Origin: Antennarius striatus
Taxonomy: Eukaryota > Chordata > Actinopteri > Lophiiformes > Antennariidae
DNA length: 64,000 bases
Assembly (NCBI RefSeq): GCF_040054535.1
Contig: NC_090789.1
Coordinates: 4,460,697-4,524,696, forward strand
Direction of reading: 5' to 3'
Notes under the pieces: generated by a model
The model's input: the letters and a program-made list of their open reading frames with translations, nothing else
Databases searched by the model: none
What the model was told of the DNA's origin: nothing
Program-made: the position numbers and the translations under genes
Part shown: one piece after another, positions 61,701 to 64,000 of the stretch
Numbering within the stretch: the first letter of the stretch is position 1
How the letters are laid out: each line of letters starts with the position of its first letter

Positions 61701-64000
61701 TCATGTAGTTGCAGTTGTGGGTTTCAAAGTGGAACCACAGACTCAGGTTGTGTCCATGCGGTTTAAACGTTAATTAGCGATGACGGGGATCAACCTATCC
61801 CTGACAGAAAGGGAACAAATACAATTAAAATCAGGAACACCAAGTAATTTGAATACAATTAGCCGAGTGAAAGAGATTTAATTGGCTTGATTTTTTTTCA
61901 ATAATTTTCCTGTTGCACACGGAACAAGTTAAATAACTATATTGTTTCGTGATGAACATGTGTGGCAGCAGTGATTTAATTCCAATTAGACTAATGTGAA
62001 TTATTCTAACACAGAATGATTGCGTGTTTGTTTTTTTGCTACAGGCTTGTACAACCGGGGTTTTATCTACTTGGATGTTCCCATATCTGATGACAGCTGT
62101 ATCTCAGGTGTGTGTGTGTGTGTGATTATTGTCTAGCCATCTAAACACTGTATTGCTCCTGAGTTCAAGCAACTGTGAACGTTTCCTGAAACCTTTGCAC
62201 AGTTTTTTCCTTACAGTTTGTGTCTTTCAGTGCCACCGCTTGAGGGTTTTGTCATGAACCGAGTCCAGGGCGATTACTTCGAAACACTCCTGTACAAAAT
62301 CTTCGTGTCCATTGATGAGCAGACAAACGTAGCAGAGGTAAGCTTAAGGGGAAGGGCTGTATTATGTTGGATTCCTGCTGTGTATGTTGAATGTAATGTG
62401 ATTGTTAGTGTGCTTATTGATCAACTTCTCAACCACATATTTTTGTCTCTTACTTGCTTCCTCCTCCTCCCTTTCCCCTGTACCTCTCAGCTGGCGAATG
62501 TGTTGGAGATTGACTTGGACTTGGTGAAGGTGAGTTTCCAGTTGCGGCAGAATGTGAGAGCCCAGTTGTAATGGGTAGACTAAAATACTGTTTTTCACGA
62601 GTAGAAGAAAAACAAACAAACTGGGAGATCTGGGAATGGATGTTGATATTGACAAAAGAATGTTGAGGTAATGTTCTTTGGTGTTTTTGGGGCTTTGAGG
62701 CATGATTTTTGCCTCTACCTATATTTTGTTATGTGCTTGTGTTTTAGAGCCAAACATTGAGATTACATTTTTGCAAAACTGTTCACATAGTTTGCCATTC
62801 TAGTGGAATCAGTGCTTTGTTTTGACCCATTTCTCCCTAGCTTCCTCCTCCCTCTGTGCCAAAAGTGAAACCAAACTGTTTCTCGGTGTTCTGACCTTCA
62901 GTGTTAAGAGCTAAACTCTTTTTTTCTCTTGGTTTCATTGCATTCTTGCAGCTGAAAAATGGCACTTAAGAGAAGTGATTGCAGGCAGAGGAGAAAACCA
63001 CCTAACTTCAGAGATGATGGAGATGCCTGATGGCTCTCCTTTGTGCAGAACTTTGCCGTTTTCAATTGAGTTCAGAGTGGACCTGCTTCACTGTTTCACT
63101 GCCTCAGGCCTTGAGTCACTTTAAAAAACTCCTTTGGAGACCAGTGGGGCATTACTATGTAGGAAGCATTCAAGCTCACCATATATTACTGAGGTGACCT
63201 TTTCAGTCTGGGTAAAGATTGAACAGCAAGTTTAGAACTGCATAAAGTAACTAAATCCTGCAAAGACATAGAAAAGTATTACAGCATTCAGCTTGTTGGT
63301 ATTCTTGGTCTGCGAGTAGTTAAATGAAATATGTCCCTCAAAAATGGCTCTTCAAATTTGTACATGCTTTGGGCTTTGTATTGATGTGGTTTTTAAGCTA
63401 TGTTCATACCTGAAATTTTTAAAATTTCAGTTTCCAGTAACATTCCTTTGAAAATCACTTTTTTTTCTCTTTTTAAAAAACTTACCTAAAAGTAAAGACA
63501 TAAGCCTCCTCAGTACTAAAAGATCAGGAGGTGACAGGTGAAAGCTTGATGATGTAACGCTTTCCGACTAATGATGTAATAAATGGATCAAACGTCTGCG
63601 TGTCTGCTTTACCAGAATGCCGTTTCCATGTACTGTCGCCTCGGATTCGCCGTGAAGAAGGGTCAGGTGTTCAGCTCCGACCAGCTCCATCCCACCTGGA
63701 AGAACGCCCCTTCCGTCAACAGACTCAAGTATGTCCCTAATGTACAGGCAGCCAATCAGAAACCTCCATCCCAACTAAACTGAACTGTCTGTGTCAAAGT
63801 TGACCAGGCTGTCTTTGAGTGTTTATGGTTCCTCAGCATCCTTCATTAGCTTATTAAACCACCACACTGAGGTGGACGGCTGTGACGGTGCTACAGAATG
63901 TGTTTATCTGTGGTCTGTGTTAGGAGCACCATGGACCCTCAGAAGATGCTGCTGTCTTGGGAGCAGGGCAGTCCTGTCATGGAGGGGGGGTCCTCAGCCA
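55758..64000 (+). CDS. fam91a1: FAM91A1 (5' part; gene runs off the right edge)
   Basis: FAM91A1 works with TBC1D23 and the WDR11 complex in tethering endosome-derived vesicles at the trans-Golgi. Twelve coding exons are in the window: 55758-55829, 56613-56697, 57034-57185, 58778-58835, 60537-60604, 60856-60969, 61411-61501, 62045-62107, 62231-62337, 62491-62529, 63616-63728 and 63924 to the edge. They give about 346 of the roughly 840 residues of the family. The start [20 protein letters not shown] and blocks such as [20 protein letters not shown] and [20 protein letters not shown] are nearly identical to mammals. The frame stays intact through every junction. Exon 62045-62107 has a donor embedded in a GT repeat. 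The last visible residues fall in the acidic, variable linker after LLSWEQG. Confidence 0.95.
61363..61386 (+). repeat. fam91a1: GT microsatellite before a fam91a1 exon
   Basis: A GT run on the sense strand that ends 24 bases before the acceptor of exon 61411-61501. A UG-rich stretch here could bind CELF or TDP-43 in the pre-mRNA. Confidence 0.9.

Noticed and set aside
1-64000. tRNA or rRNA genes, CRISPR arrays, bacterial operons, intact autonomous transposons
   Set aside because: None seen. The window is ordinary vertebrate nuclear DNA, and no reverse transcriptase or transposase frame was recognised.

Overview
The window is nuclear DNA from a ray-finned (teleost) fish. Six multi-exon vertebrate genes can be read with GT-AG introns, the introns are short to moderate, and the spaces between genes are AT-rich with many CA/TG, GATA and AAAT microsatellites. 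The protein sequences resemble fish orthologues most, but the species, and which fish duplicate (a or b) each gene is, cannot be told from the window.

Layout, left to right. 1-6900: mostly non-coding, with one probable coding exon of an unrecognised minus-strand gene (601-722) and three promoter-like clusters (2095-2128, about 2740-3260, 5220-5345). 6904-12100 (minus): azin1, antizyme inhibitor 1, including its conserved polyamine-sensing upstream reading frame in the 5' leader. 12300-15470: gene-free, with one very good 120-bp hairpin. 15480-21780 (plus): atp6v1c1, V-ATPase subunit C. 22690-24830 (plus): baalc, a small N-terminally lipidated membrane protein. 24850-26150: gap with two CTCF-like sites and an inverted-repeat element. 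26440-46340 (plus): spire1, actin nucleator, 19 coding exons. 46340-49660: gene-free. 49666-51841 (minus): klhl38, BTB-Kelch protein. 51842-55430: gene-free. 55758-64000 (plus): fam91a1, which runs off the right edge.

The order azin1(-) atp6v1c1(+) baalc(+) matches human 8q22.3, and klhl38(-) fam91a1(+) matches human 8q24.13. spire1, which is on 18p11 in human, sits between these two blocks, so the window covers lineage-specific junctions. The genes are separate single-promoter units and do not form one pathway. azin1 acts in polyamine control, atp6v1c1 in acidification, and spire1 and fam91a1 in vesicle and actin traffic.

No new multi-gene system was seen. The points most worth a second look are: the intact azin1 leader frame ending in a PPW motif; loss of both key ODC catalytic residues in azin1; the 53-bp-arm hairpin at 13204-13323; a 66-bp TG tract 29 bases upstream of an in-frame spire1 cassette exon; a fam91a1 splice donor lying inside a GT repeat; and the CTCF-like pair at the baalc/spire1 junction. 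All exon limits were read by eye from splice signals and frame. For the five complete genes the summed coding length is a multiple of three.
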